A stretch of 64,000 nucleotides of DNA. Source: Brachionus rotundiformis. Its lineage: Eukaryota; Rotifera; Eurotatoria; Ploima; Brachionidae. The notes under the pieces are model-generated. The model had not been told where the DNA came from, ran no database searches, and saw only the letters and a program-made list of their open reading frames with translations. Both the position numbers and the translations under genes were made by a program. Below, piece by piece: positions 11,165 to 20,860 of the stretch. Position 1 is the stretch's first letter, and every line of letters starts with the position of its first letter. The stretch covers positions 1,003,577 to 1,067,576 of the forward strand of contig JAESIW010000154.1 in the NCBI GenBank assembly GCA_016802295.1. The letters are read 5' to 3'.

Positions 11165-13491
11165 TTAAAATGAGACAATGTAAGACGAGAATGGTATATA
11201 TGGCAGCAAATTTAGGAAAAATTTGCAATACCAAAATATGCCTCTGGTCTGTTCATTTTCTGAGCTTTGCTCACGACTGTAATCAGATGTGAAAAATTTA
11301 AAGTAATCAACGTTCATATACTTTGACAGGAAAATAATTGGCTTAAATAAATAATGTGCCAAATCGTTTACCACAGTGTTAGCATAGCACGAAGCCAGGA
11401 TTGAATTTACATAAACTGTACCTGTTTCTGTCAAAGGCGCAAATGCTCCTGCTTCCATTACCTCTTCTTTCTGCACCAATCTTTCAAACTCGAAAAGCGC
11501 ACCAGCTTGACTGCTCTTCTCAGTTACCAACAAGTCGTTCAATTTCAAATGCTTGGCAAACACAAACTCAATTTTTTCAGTACCTTGCTTAACTCGAGCA
11601 ATAAAATGCAATGGTGAAATGGTCAATGTTTTGTTGGATGATGTGGTCAATTTTATATAATTGGCAATTATGTTTCTATTCTCGTGCAAATAGGTCACAA
11701 ATCTAGAAAACTTCCACTCATTTTCAGATCTATCAAACGTCCTTATGTAGTCACCACGCTTCAAATCCGATATTTTGATTGTACCACGGTCTCTCGTCTC
11801 AACCAAAGTGTCACCAGAAAAGCAAACTTTATATATTTTTTTTTAAATAAAATTTTTTATAACATTTATTTTTTTAATTACCCAAATCACTACAACTCGG
11901 TCCGGTATAACTTGATGCACACTCACAGTAGAAATTTCCATTCGAGTCCCGCTTACAGACACCATATTTGCATCTTGGGTTACATTTTTCTACCTCACAG
12001 AACGGACCCTCGTAGCCAGGAGTGATGCATGCACACTGATATTGACCAAACTGATTCAGAATGCATTTTCCATAGGCGCAAGGAGTTGTCTGACAAGTCT
12101 GGCTTTTTGGCTGATCGCAGAGCAGACCGGTATAATCAGCTGTACAATTGCACTCAAAGGCCAGTGTTCTTCGCTTTAAACAAATTCCATTGTTCATGCA
12201 GTTGACTCTTTGGCAAGGATTGAAAACAACCTCGCAATTTTTGCCAATAGTCCACTCTGGACATTGACATTTGTAATCTTAAAAAATTAAGAAAATAAAT
12301 TTTAAGTTTTATTATTTAAATTTTTTGAACCAGTTAGCCCGATTGGTACACATATGCCATCTCGTTGACACGGGTTGGATGCACAAGCGCCAACCAAATT
12401 TTGGCGACAGCCGAGGCCGCCATATGAGCCATTGCAAGCACAGGTGTATGAATTTTGGTCTTGTTGAATGCATGTGCCATAGTTGTAGCAAGGTTTGCTA
12501 GAACATGGATCTGTATTGGTCAAGGAAGACTTTTCGCAAAATTCTCCATATGTATTCTATATGAGACAATTGGTCAAACTTTAATTTAATTTAATTAAAG
12601 ATTTTAAATACAGCCGAGCAATGGCACACAAAGGAGCCATCGCGATCTTCACAGGTAGACCCAATCCAGCAAGGACGAAGCTCACATCCATATCTCAGCT
12701 TCTCATCTTTTCCCAAGCTCATTAGGTTTATTTCGCATCTTGGACCAATATAGTCTTTGTTGCATAGGCAAATTTGTTCGATACTTGCAGCTGGACGTGA
12801 CACAAGAACACCACCGTTCAAGCATTGTTGAGTGCCTTGGCAATCTTAAATTATTTTATTTTAATGGAGCTAATTTGAATTTTAAATTAACAAAAATTAA
12901 TGCTAATCCCTTAATTAAAATCGATTAGTGTTTTTTTAATTTTATTTTTAAATTTTAAATTAGCCCTAAGAGATTAAAAATTAGTTAAAATTAAAGTCTT
13001 TTTAAACATGAATTAATTAATTAATTAATTAATTAATTAATTATAATTAAATATTTTTCAACTTATTTTGGAATAATAAAATATTCCTTTGGTAAAATTG
13101 GCAAATTAAAGATTAAGTCTTTAGGACTTTAATTATAAAATATGAAAAAATGGTACGCATATGCCATCTATTTGACACGGGTTGCAGGCACAAAAGGACA
13201 AAGACAAATAATATTAATAGATAAATTTCTATTCTGTTTAATAGAAAATATTGTTAATTAATAATAATATTGTTAGATAATTGTTTCTAAAAAAATATTT
13301 TAAAAAATAAAAATTATCAGTTTTAGATCCTGGTGAATTCAGGACTTACTCTACGACTATCTTGAACAAATAATGACTTAATTTAAACTAATTTTATCTA
13401 TTTGTCTAATATGATTTTAAAAAAAAAGCATCTTACTTGATAGATATATGGATGTAAACAAGACTAAAGCTTTAATAGCGATATTAGTCAT
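11165..13491 (-). CDS. Secreted EGF-repeat protein with C-terminal Hedgehog-type Hint (Hog) domain
   Basis: 523 residues from five exons: 13491-13437, 12844-12612, 12556-12331, 12277-11882, 11826-11165; junction phases 1, 0, 1, 1 all agree. Exon 1 encodes a signal peptide (MTNIAIKALVLFTSIYLS). Exons 2-4 hold seven EGF-like modules with C-x-C...G-x-x-C endings. Exon 5 starts inside VCFSGDTLVE, the Hint N-terminal block, so C305 is the expected acyl-shift nucleophile; LTISPLHF supplies H377 and LASCYA supplies C450, followed by the LAH..F.P motif of Hedgehog C-termini. Known for Hog domains: self-cleavage before Cys and attachment of sterol or another nucleophile to the N-terminal part. Here the released part would be the EGF array; no Hedge signalling domain is present. 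The tail after the Hint core (about 70 residues) is hydrophobic at its end. Confidence 0.85.
13011..13043. repeat. (AATT)n microsatellite
   Basis: About eight perfect tandem copies of AATT inside intron 1 of the EGF-Hog gene. Confidence 0.9.
13146..13200 (-). pseudogene. Broken EGF-module fragment in intron 1
   Basis: Reading the minus strand gives CNPCQIDGICVPF, close to CQRDGICVP of EGF module 4 in exon 3. Around 47 bases align with roughly 85% identity by eye to 12345-12391. The fragment lacks the second half of the module. A GT after the Tyr-Cys region could act as a donor, so a skipped or alternative exon is not excluded, but a decayed exon duplication is more likely. Confidence 0.6.
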
Positions 13492-13998
13492 AATGAATTT
13501 GAAGTTAGATGTAATTTTTTATTTTTGGATTTTCTAAATTAAGCTTTTGATTTTATAAAGGTTTTAAAAAGCTTATTGTTTTTTTAAATATTCAAAAATT
13601 AATAAGCAAAAAATTATGGTCCTAATCGAGAGTTGGTGAATATTTAAGATTAGAAAAAAAATAACCTAAGCCAGCTCTTGTATATCGGTTTACACCGGCA
13701 CAACAAATTTGAATATCTTTTGTCTAAATAAATAAATCAAATTTTATTAAGAAGATTTTTGATAATTAAATTTTATTGTCAAACTCGACAAAGAAATTTG
13801 AAAAAAAAAAAAAGAAAGAGTTTAAGGAATAGTAATTAGAGCCACAAATGTATATTTGTTGATTAAATATTTTGTCATATCGTATTTCATAAAGTTTCAA
13901 TTTAAAATATCAACAGGTTAATCAAATAGTGATTAAAACGAAGGATTTATTAATTGAATTAATTTAAATTTTTAAAAGATGACATGTGTCCGACTGGT
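13492..13998. other. Short intergenic region
   Basis: Lies between the start of the EGF-Hog gene and the stop of the BOD1-like gene. No supported feature was found apart from poly-A/T runs. Confidence 0.4.
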
Positions 13999-15112
13999 CT
14001 AATCGGATTCAAACTCGCTCAAATCGCTTGTATTTACATTACTCACTGATATATCATCTAGTATTCTCGGGTCCTCTTGATCCAATTTCCAATCAAAGCT
14101 TTAAATAAAGAGTCATTTTAATTAAATTTTCTTTTAAATAAATAAATAGATAATTACTTGTATTCGTGTGTTGGATCAATTTCCAGCTTGGATTCGTTAC
14201 TGCTCGAGTTTTGTTTAATTGGTTTTTTTATCTGAATGGGCCTCGATTTGACTATACTTTTTGTTGATTTTTCCTCTACAAGGATTAGACATGTTCAGAG
14301 TCAATTTGATACATTTGTTGGTGTTAGATTACCTTTTTTAGCATGTTCTGTCTCATCGCTTGGTCTTGGCTTTTTGTCTGACTCGGAGGTTTTGCGGCTT
14401 TTTTCGCATTTGGTCTTCTCGCTGGACAGAAAGTCCTCGACTGAAAGCTTGCCAAGGGCGGGCGAGTCCGTCTTGGCTGTTGGTGAAGATTTGTGTTCCT
14501 GGACAGGTGTAAAAGCAATGTGTTCAGGTATGAACGAGGCCTTAGGCTTGCTCTCTGCCTCTATGTCTGCACATATATTAAATTATTAAATTTAACTTAT
14601 TAAACTTTAGTTTACCATTTGGTTTAAGAGTTTTTTCCACAATTGAGTCGACCAAGGGTTCCAAACCGAATGCTTTTTTCGATTCGATAGCTTGGTCAAT
14701 CAAGTCTGTTATCTCTTGATTTAATGAAATATTTCTTTAATGGAATTAGATAAGTTACTAATCATTTTATACAATTAAAAGTTAAGATTAAACTTTATTT
14801 TACTCGTAGAGCTTTCGTCTAAGCAAATCGCGGACATCATTTTTTCTCAGTGGGATGGCTAGTTTTTCTTGGTCTTCAAGAAATTTTTTGATGTAATCTT
14901 CGATGTTTTTAGTCAAATTTTGAAAAAGTTGCTTTAAATATAAGGATATAATAAAAATAATCTTATTATATTATTTTTGTTTTACAAACTTGAGATGTTA
15001 TATCAGCAAAGCAATCTTTTCTAAGTCGGTCAAAGTGTCCGGCCGCTTTGAATTCTTTGATCACATCTGAAACAACAGGTTTTAAGTGTTGGTGATTAGG
15101 AGAACTGTCCAT
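13999..15112 (-). CDS. BOD1: BOD1/Shg1-domain protein
   Basis: 273 residues from six exons: 15112-14990, 14931-14804, 14734-14616, 14566-14333, 14275-14158, 14098-13999, with phases 0, 2, 1, 1, 2 in agreement. Residues about 10-85 (VIKEFKAAGHFDRLRKDCF, ADITSQ, then LRKNDVRDLLRRKLYE) match the BOD1/Shg1 domain, known from BOD1 (inhibitor of PP2A-B56 in chromosome biorientation) and from the Shg1/BOD1L subunit linked to SET1/COMPASS. The middle is Ser/Lys-rich and probably disordered, with SVEDFLSSEK. The C-terminus is acidic (DISVSNVNTSDLSEFESD), as in BOD1L/Shg1-like tails. Whether it acts at kinetochores or on chromatin cannot be told from sequence. Exon 1 begins at the first ATG after a long non-coding run. 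Confidence 0.85.
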
Positions 15113-15318
15113 TTTTATCAAAATTTAATTTTTTTTTTTTAAATTTTTTATATAAATTATCTTTACATAATTTTTTTGAAATTATTTTTTGTTTTATGCA
15201 TACACTCAAATGACAAATTTCAAAAGTTTTAAGTCGATATTAAAATAGTCTGTCAATTTTTTATTTATCTATTTTGAATTAAGCGAGTTTAAAAAAAAAT
15301 CGGGTCTTGTACCATTCG

Positions 15319-15427
15319 TGGACAATTGTAGATGAATTGGTGGACTATTAAAAAAAAAATTAAAAAACAAAAAATAGCTGGACAATTATGTAATTAGGTG
15401 GACAATTAATTGAAAAGTTGGACAATT
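15319..15427. repeat. Four spaced TGGACAATT motifs
   Basis: TGGACAATT occurs at 15319, 15379, 15399 and 15419, spaced 60, 20 and 20 bases, just outside the 3' end of the transposase pseudogene. They may be sub-terminal transposase-binding repeats. No inverted partner was found on the other side of the pseudogene. Confidence 0.6.
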
Positions 15428-15475
15428 TTTTTAGAAATAAAAATCAATCAAAATAATCAATAAAACTTAGTCTCT

Positions 15476-16595
15476 CTAATTATTTTTACGACTTCTTAAA
15501 TTATATTTTATCGGCAAATCACACGTACTCTCTATTGCTTCATTATTTGTATCGCTATTCTTCTTTCTCCCTCTCTTTTTTGGAGATTTTTTCTCGACAA
15601 TTACTTGGTCAACATTTTCAAAAGCTGGTATGGTGACCGGAGCATCTTTAATAAGATTTAGTCTAGCTATCTGTCTAGATTTAGGACTCGCGCTATCACT
15701 TAATACAACTGGACTCTCTACTCTTTCCATAGCTGAACTATTAACAGCCTGATAATCATGGTCTCCATGGTTGCCATACAATGGAAGGTCATTTGAGATT
15801 GATTCATCATCTGAATCAACATCAAACACTTCGCCGCCAGTCTTTACCAAAGTTTCAGCCATCTCATTCATATCAAATCTACTTGAATCATATTTAGATA
15901 TTTCGTCGATAATAAGTGTTTGAAGTGTTTGTCTGAGTCACGGATACGACTATAAGCCTTCCAACAATCCGAGTAGATCAAAGTACCAGGAAGGATAAAC
16001 TTGTAGATAACATTTAATAAATTGAAGGCATCTCGTTTTGGCACAACGATAAACAAGCATAGTTTAGAACCTCGCTCGTACATACTAAACACCCATATTT
16101 GCCTCCTTTTTAGATCCTTGCCTTTGTTGTGTTTCACTTTGATAAATAACGATTCGTCGATTTCGACGATTTTACCATCACCACCGAGTTTAAAATTTTC
16201 AATATCTAATGACATCACTGCTATGTGTCTAAGTCTTTGTTGGTACGTTATAAGAGTTAGACGTTCAACTGGTACCATGCACGTTTGATCTACCTGTCGT
16301 ACTTGAATGGCCCAATAATGGACAACTAAGGAAAGTCTTCAAATCAATACGAAATTTTTCTAAATAAGTTCTATCTCTGAGACTGCATCCCTTGCTATCG
16401 GTCGTACATCGCCATGCAAATCCATCTAAAGAATCCTGCCTTTCGATGAACTTCATAGCCATCTGACATTTTGGACATGCTTTGGATTTTGGGATAAGAC
16501 CTTTAACTTTGAACCATTCGACAATAACTTCTTTGATCAAGTTCAATAACCTGAATCGGTTTGAATGATTCAAGTGGTTTACTAAGAAGAGTCAT
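15476..16595 (-). pseudogene. Merlin/IS1595-like (ISXO2) transposase, broken
   Basis: The minus strand reads a start MTLLSKPLESFKP, then after a frameshift a CPKC zinc-binding region and SLRDRTYLEK, after another break VERLTLITYQQRLRHIAVM, then VEIDESLFIKVKHN and GTLIYSDCWKAY. The last two are the first two acidic catalytic blocks of ISXO2/IS1595-type DDE domains. The third block, with its NTIE-type acid, is missing: the frame stops shortly after KHFKHLLS and resumes in another frame with a Lys/Arg-rich, low-complexity tail ending YNLRSRK. Two or three disruptions plus an internal deletion make it inactive. Merlin is the eukaryotic family with this domain. Confidence 0.78.
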
Positions 16596-16982
16596 TTTTG
16601 TAAATGTTTTGAAAAATTGTTTTTTTAAAAACAAAACATTTTTTAAGATAAATAATTTTTCAGTAATCTTGCTCCAATTTTAAATTAAATTTTATTTTTG
16701 ATTAAAAATTAATTTAACTAGTTAAATTGGTTAAATTAGTTCTTTAGACTCATTTCGACAAAAGAGGTAAAGATGTCAGTTTTAAATAGCGTTTCTATTT
16801 TTAAAATATAATTTTTAATAAAAAATCTTACATTTAGTTAGAATAAGCTAAATTAATTAAATAAGTTAAATTGACTAAATTAGTCGGAAGGGTATAAATA
16901 GGATGTAATTTTGGAAGAATTCAATTCATTTTTTTTAAATTTAAAAATTTCTAAAAACTTTTTAAGTTTAAAAAAGATGGAA
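16596..16982. other. AT-rich spacer
   Basis: No supported gene or terminal repeat was found between the transposase pseudogene and the GC-richer repeat. Confidence 0.4.
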
Positions 16983-17474
16983 TCAAAAAGCAGTCACCAT
17001 AACTCTGCCGATCCGCAGGTCCCAAGCCCTGATGAAAAAAGAGGAGGGTGGTGGCAGCCACATGCATCGTATGTGTGTGTGGTCTTTCACGTAGTCTGCA
17101 GAAGAGCTGTATGGCGGGTACATAGGCCTACGGGTCTTTGTCCAAGTCTTGTCGTATGAGGGCGCCGCTGGCTTCGACCATCTCCCAGTATAGAATCCGA
17201 AAGGAGCGAGAATCTGCTGTACAGCTGACCCTCTGCAGACAGTACGTAACTTTGGAAGCCTTAAGTTAAGACTTTTTCTCAATTGAGAGAGAAGTCGCTT
17301 GGTTTGTGGTTCCAAGCTAGTCTAAATAGTTGCCGAGTTCGCAGCCAATTTTGAGTGCTCGGATGAGTGGCGCTGTTTATGATGAACGTCCCACTGGCTT
17401 CTTAGGGAAAGTTTGGCCGTCATAACTCTGCCAAAGCCGGTCCCAAGCCCGGTTGTGAAAAGAGGAGGGTGACA
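16983..17474 (+). repeat. GC-richer dispersed repeat with a motif present at both ends
   Basis: This block is GC-richer than its flanks. A motif reading CATAACTCTGCC..GGTCCCAAGCCC and ending AAAAGAGGAGGGTG occurs at about 16998-17050 and again at 17421-17472, in the same orientation. The arrangement resembles the 3' region of a retroelement or two nested copies, but no conserved protein was recognised. Short open frames on both strands are low-complexity. Confidence 0.6.
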
Positions 17475-17980
17475 AAAAATAATATATTTTGTTCAAATTA
17501 ATAGCTCAAATTTTACTAAAAATCAATTTTTTAACAAGCAATTTTTCAATTAATTCAATGATATATTTTATTTGAACAATAATAAATAAAAATTAATTTA
17601 CGATTGAGCTTTATTTACTAAGAATTTAACTTGAATTAGTATTTTCATTAATTTAGAAATACTTTTTAAAATTCAATAGCTTTTTGAATGTGGCCGAATT
17701 TGTAAAATTTTAAAATCAATATAATATTATTGTATGAAAATTAAAGCTTTAACTCTTTTCTTTAAATGAATGATTGCCAATATTGTACGATCTATTTTTT
17801 GTCTTTTATAAGCACCTCTTCATTTTTCACCATCTCCAGTCCTTTCCCTATCTAATTTTTATTTTTAATGAAAAACTAATCATAATAATAATATTCAATT
17901 TTAAGCTCTTAATAGGCAAAATAATAGATTTATTTATTTCGAAATATTTATTTACAAAATTAGTTTTTATAATTAAGCTA
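17475..17980. other. AT-rich CCDC112 3' flank
   Basis: No supported gene. It is downstream of the CCDC112 stop codon and may include its 3' UTR. Confidence 0.4.
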
Positions 17981-20696
17981 TTAAATTCCTTTTCTCCAGC
18001 TAGGCACAGCAAGATGTTGTATTCGAGGAGTTACGACTGTCCCCGTGCTTTCTGATCTTGGTGTATTAACTCTTGATTTCCATGAATTGGTCATTCGGTA
18101 CAATCTATTAGGATCAAAATCTACATCCACTTTTTCTTTAGTATTTTCTAAAACTTTTTGCCGTTTTTCAGCTTCCTTTTTACGCTGATTTTCTCGTGCC
18201 TGTTTTTCCCGCAACTGGGCCAAGTCCTAAAATTAAAAATAAGTTTTTATTTATCTTTTAAATTTAAATTGAACCCTCGACTGAAAACGCGATATCTCTT
18301 GTTTATTATTTTTTATCTTTTTTTCCTGTTCAACTTCTTGCATTAGATATCTTTCTAATTCAATGTATTCATTTAACTCTTCTTTTTGCCTTTTGTATTC
18401 AGCAACTTTTGTCCGTAGTTCTTCCTAAAATTTATCAAAATATAACCATTATATTTTAAAATAATAATAAAATGGTATACTTGTTCTTGAAGTTTTTTCA
18501 TTTCTTTTTCGGCCTGAATTTCTTCTTCTCGTTTGCGTTTTTCATTCTCCTTGGCTTTTTGGATTTCTTTCTCAATCTTAATCGATTTAAAAAAATTAAA
18601 ACTAATTAAAATTTTATCATATCTTACCCTCCATTCATTAAGCTTCTTGTTTTTTTCCGCTTTTTCCTGCTGGCGTTTCTTTTCGAAGCGGTTTTTAAGC
18701 TCTTTTTCAATCTCTTGATTTAGTTTTAGTTCTTCATCGACCAAATTAACAACTTCGCTTTTACTGGCCTTTAATGAAGCTCAATTTTTATTTATATTTA
18801 ATAGTTAGTTAATTAATATTTATATTTTAAAATATTAATTTAATAATTTTAATTAATGAAAGACTTTAAAATTATTTTTCCTTAAAATTTTTAAATAAAA
18901 GAATAATAATAGAATTATCTTGTTTAAATTTTCTTAAAATTATACATAAAAAAGTTTTCTAGAAATATTAAAACTCTTTTATCTAATTGAATGAGAATAT
19001 TGTCCATTTATTGTAGAACCATGAAGCAAGTTTGGTGGATTCCAATGAATTCTTATACCTTATATTCTTATATAAGGTGTTAAAGGTTATGGTCAAAAAA
19101 ACTCAAGGCTTTTGGAAATGACAAAAATAATTAATTAATAGATTTCTATTTTAATATTAAATGCTTTGACTAGCTAAAAAATGATAAGAAGAAAATGTTA
19201 AGATACAATCAGTCCTGAAGATATACCACAATACAAGTAAAGTAAAAAAAAACGAAAATTTAATAAAAGTAAATTTTCACCAGTATAATTTAATAAAAAT
19301 AATGTATTAGATAATGGTTATATTACAAGTTTTTTTGGTTCTAACTGTCTCAAAAATTGAGAAAAATATGAACTTAAGTACTCAGAACTTTAATTTTTCT
19401 GTCTAAAGAAAATAATTATGTTTGATGTAATTTGAGAAGGAATTTGTACCAGGTACTAATGAATATGGTCCATTGAAACCATATCAATGCAATTAAATTT
19501 GAAATTGGCAAATGGTTTATTAAAAAAATTTACATTTTTTTGTTCTTTCCATTTTTTTATCGCTTCTTTTTTAAGCTCATTTAAATTACTGTAATTCTGA
19601 AACCAATCTTCATGTGTATCAATTTCAGCTCTATTCTTGGTAGCAATAATTTTTTCTAGCTCATCTTTAAAGCTTTCTTTGCCCTTTTAGACAAAAATCA
19701 TAACTTTTTAAAAATTATCTATTTATTTTACTTTGTGCTTATTTCTAATTTTTAAGAATAAAGAATGGTCGATTCCTTCCCATCCGCCATTGTGACCACC
19801 ATTGTTAATGAGAAATTTCTAAATTCAAAATGCATCATTATTAAAACCAATATTAAACTAAAACAATGCTTACATCAAAATCAACAACTTCCTTAAGTAA
19901 ATCGGAACTATCCATTCTGTCATTAATCAAATTTATCTTTTTGACATTCGTGGTACTCGTTCCATCATTTTTGTTCAGCAGCCAATTTTGAATTTTTTTA
20001 TCATATAATTCTATCTCTTTACTAAGCAACTTTTCCTCACTGGAATATTCTTCTAGTATTAAAAGTATATCCTCTTTTGAATTGGTAATTAAAGAGTCGA
20101 TTTCTTCCATTAAGTTTTTAAGTCTATCTATGAAGTTTTCATTTTGTTTTCTAACATTAGACTCAAGTTTAAACTTGTGAATTAATTGATAAATTCTAGA
20201 ATATAGTTGACTAAAATTATTTCCTTAAAAGACAATATATCTTTTATATTTAAAATTATATATTTTTTCATTATTTACTTTCTTTTTTAATATTTAAATC
20301 GTTAGTCAAACAGGCTTCGTATATTTCGTCAAGGTTCTTATCTCCTTTTCTAGAAGTCAGGTAGCTTCTTTGCTCTTTTTCCATATTTTTAAAGCTAATA
20401 ATTTTAATTTTAGAATTATCAATTTAAATATATTAATTAAAATATAAGAATATTTGTCTATTTTTATCTTTTTTAAAATAACTTTTGTTGATTTTGCTAC
20501 CAATTGTCGCATAATTTGGTAAAATACTCTCTTTTAATTTTTTTTATAAATTTGGACACTTTTGGACTTTTTTGAAATGAAATGAACCATGTAAAAAATC
20601 TTACTTAAAATTCAATGCTTTGATCATTTTCAGACACTCATTCTTGTGAGTATAATTGACCGATGTTAAATCACTTTGGTTGCTTGAACCGGACAT
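17981..20696 (-). CDS. CCDC112: Coiled-coil protein CCDC112
   Basis: 475 residues from nine exons: 20696-20605, 20394-20279, 20223-19874, 19818-19732, 19683-19534, 18768-18628, 18576-18481, 18424-18275, 18226-17981. All phases agree (2, 1, then 0 throughout). Diagnostic blocks: FIDRLKNLMEEIDSLI near the N-terminus, FLINNGGHNGGWEGIDHSLF in the middle, long Glu/Lys coiled coils, and the C-terminal NRLYRMTNSWKSR...HLAVPSWRKGI. This order matches CCDC112, a centrosome/centriolar-satellite protein linked to ciliogenesis. Length is close to vertebrate CCDC112. The gene is divergent from the TTC6-like gene; 164 bp separate the two likely start codons and an RFX X-box lies in that gap. The 766-bp intron 5 holds nothing recognised. 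Confidence 0.85.
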
Positions 20697-20780
20697 TTTT
20701 TTGTATCAAAAATCTTTAAAAAAAAATCCAAAATAAAAATGAGAAAAAATGTAAATGAATGCATTTTGTGCAAAAATTCA

Positions 20781-20794
20781 GTTGCCATGGAAAC
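20781..20794. promoter_or_regulatory. RFX X-box motif
   Basis: GTTGCCATGGAAAC differs at one position from the palindromic X-box GTTGCCATGGCAAC bound by RFX factors in promoters of ciliary genes. It lies 85 bases upstream of the CCDC112 ATG and 67 bases upstream of the likely TTC6-like ATG, the distance typical of X-boxes. RFX binding is inferred. Confidence 0.7.
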
Positions 20795-20860
20795 CAAAAA
20801 AAAGTTCACAGTTCTAATCCAACAAACTTTACTAACCAAAAATTAAATATAAAACTCGAA

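Noticed and set aside
14236..14589. 117-codon plus-strand frame
   Set aside because: It is antisense to BOD1-like exon 4, whose splice phases and domain tail are well supported.
17774..18055. Plus-strand frame of 93 codons
   Set aside because: Phe/Ile-rich translation of AT-rich DNA that runs into the antisense of CCDC112 exon 9.
20759..20860. Upstream in-frame ATG for the TTC6-like protein
   Set aside because: The extra 34 residues would be encoded by the X-box and a poly-A-rich leader; the Met at 20861 gives a more natural start.
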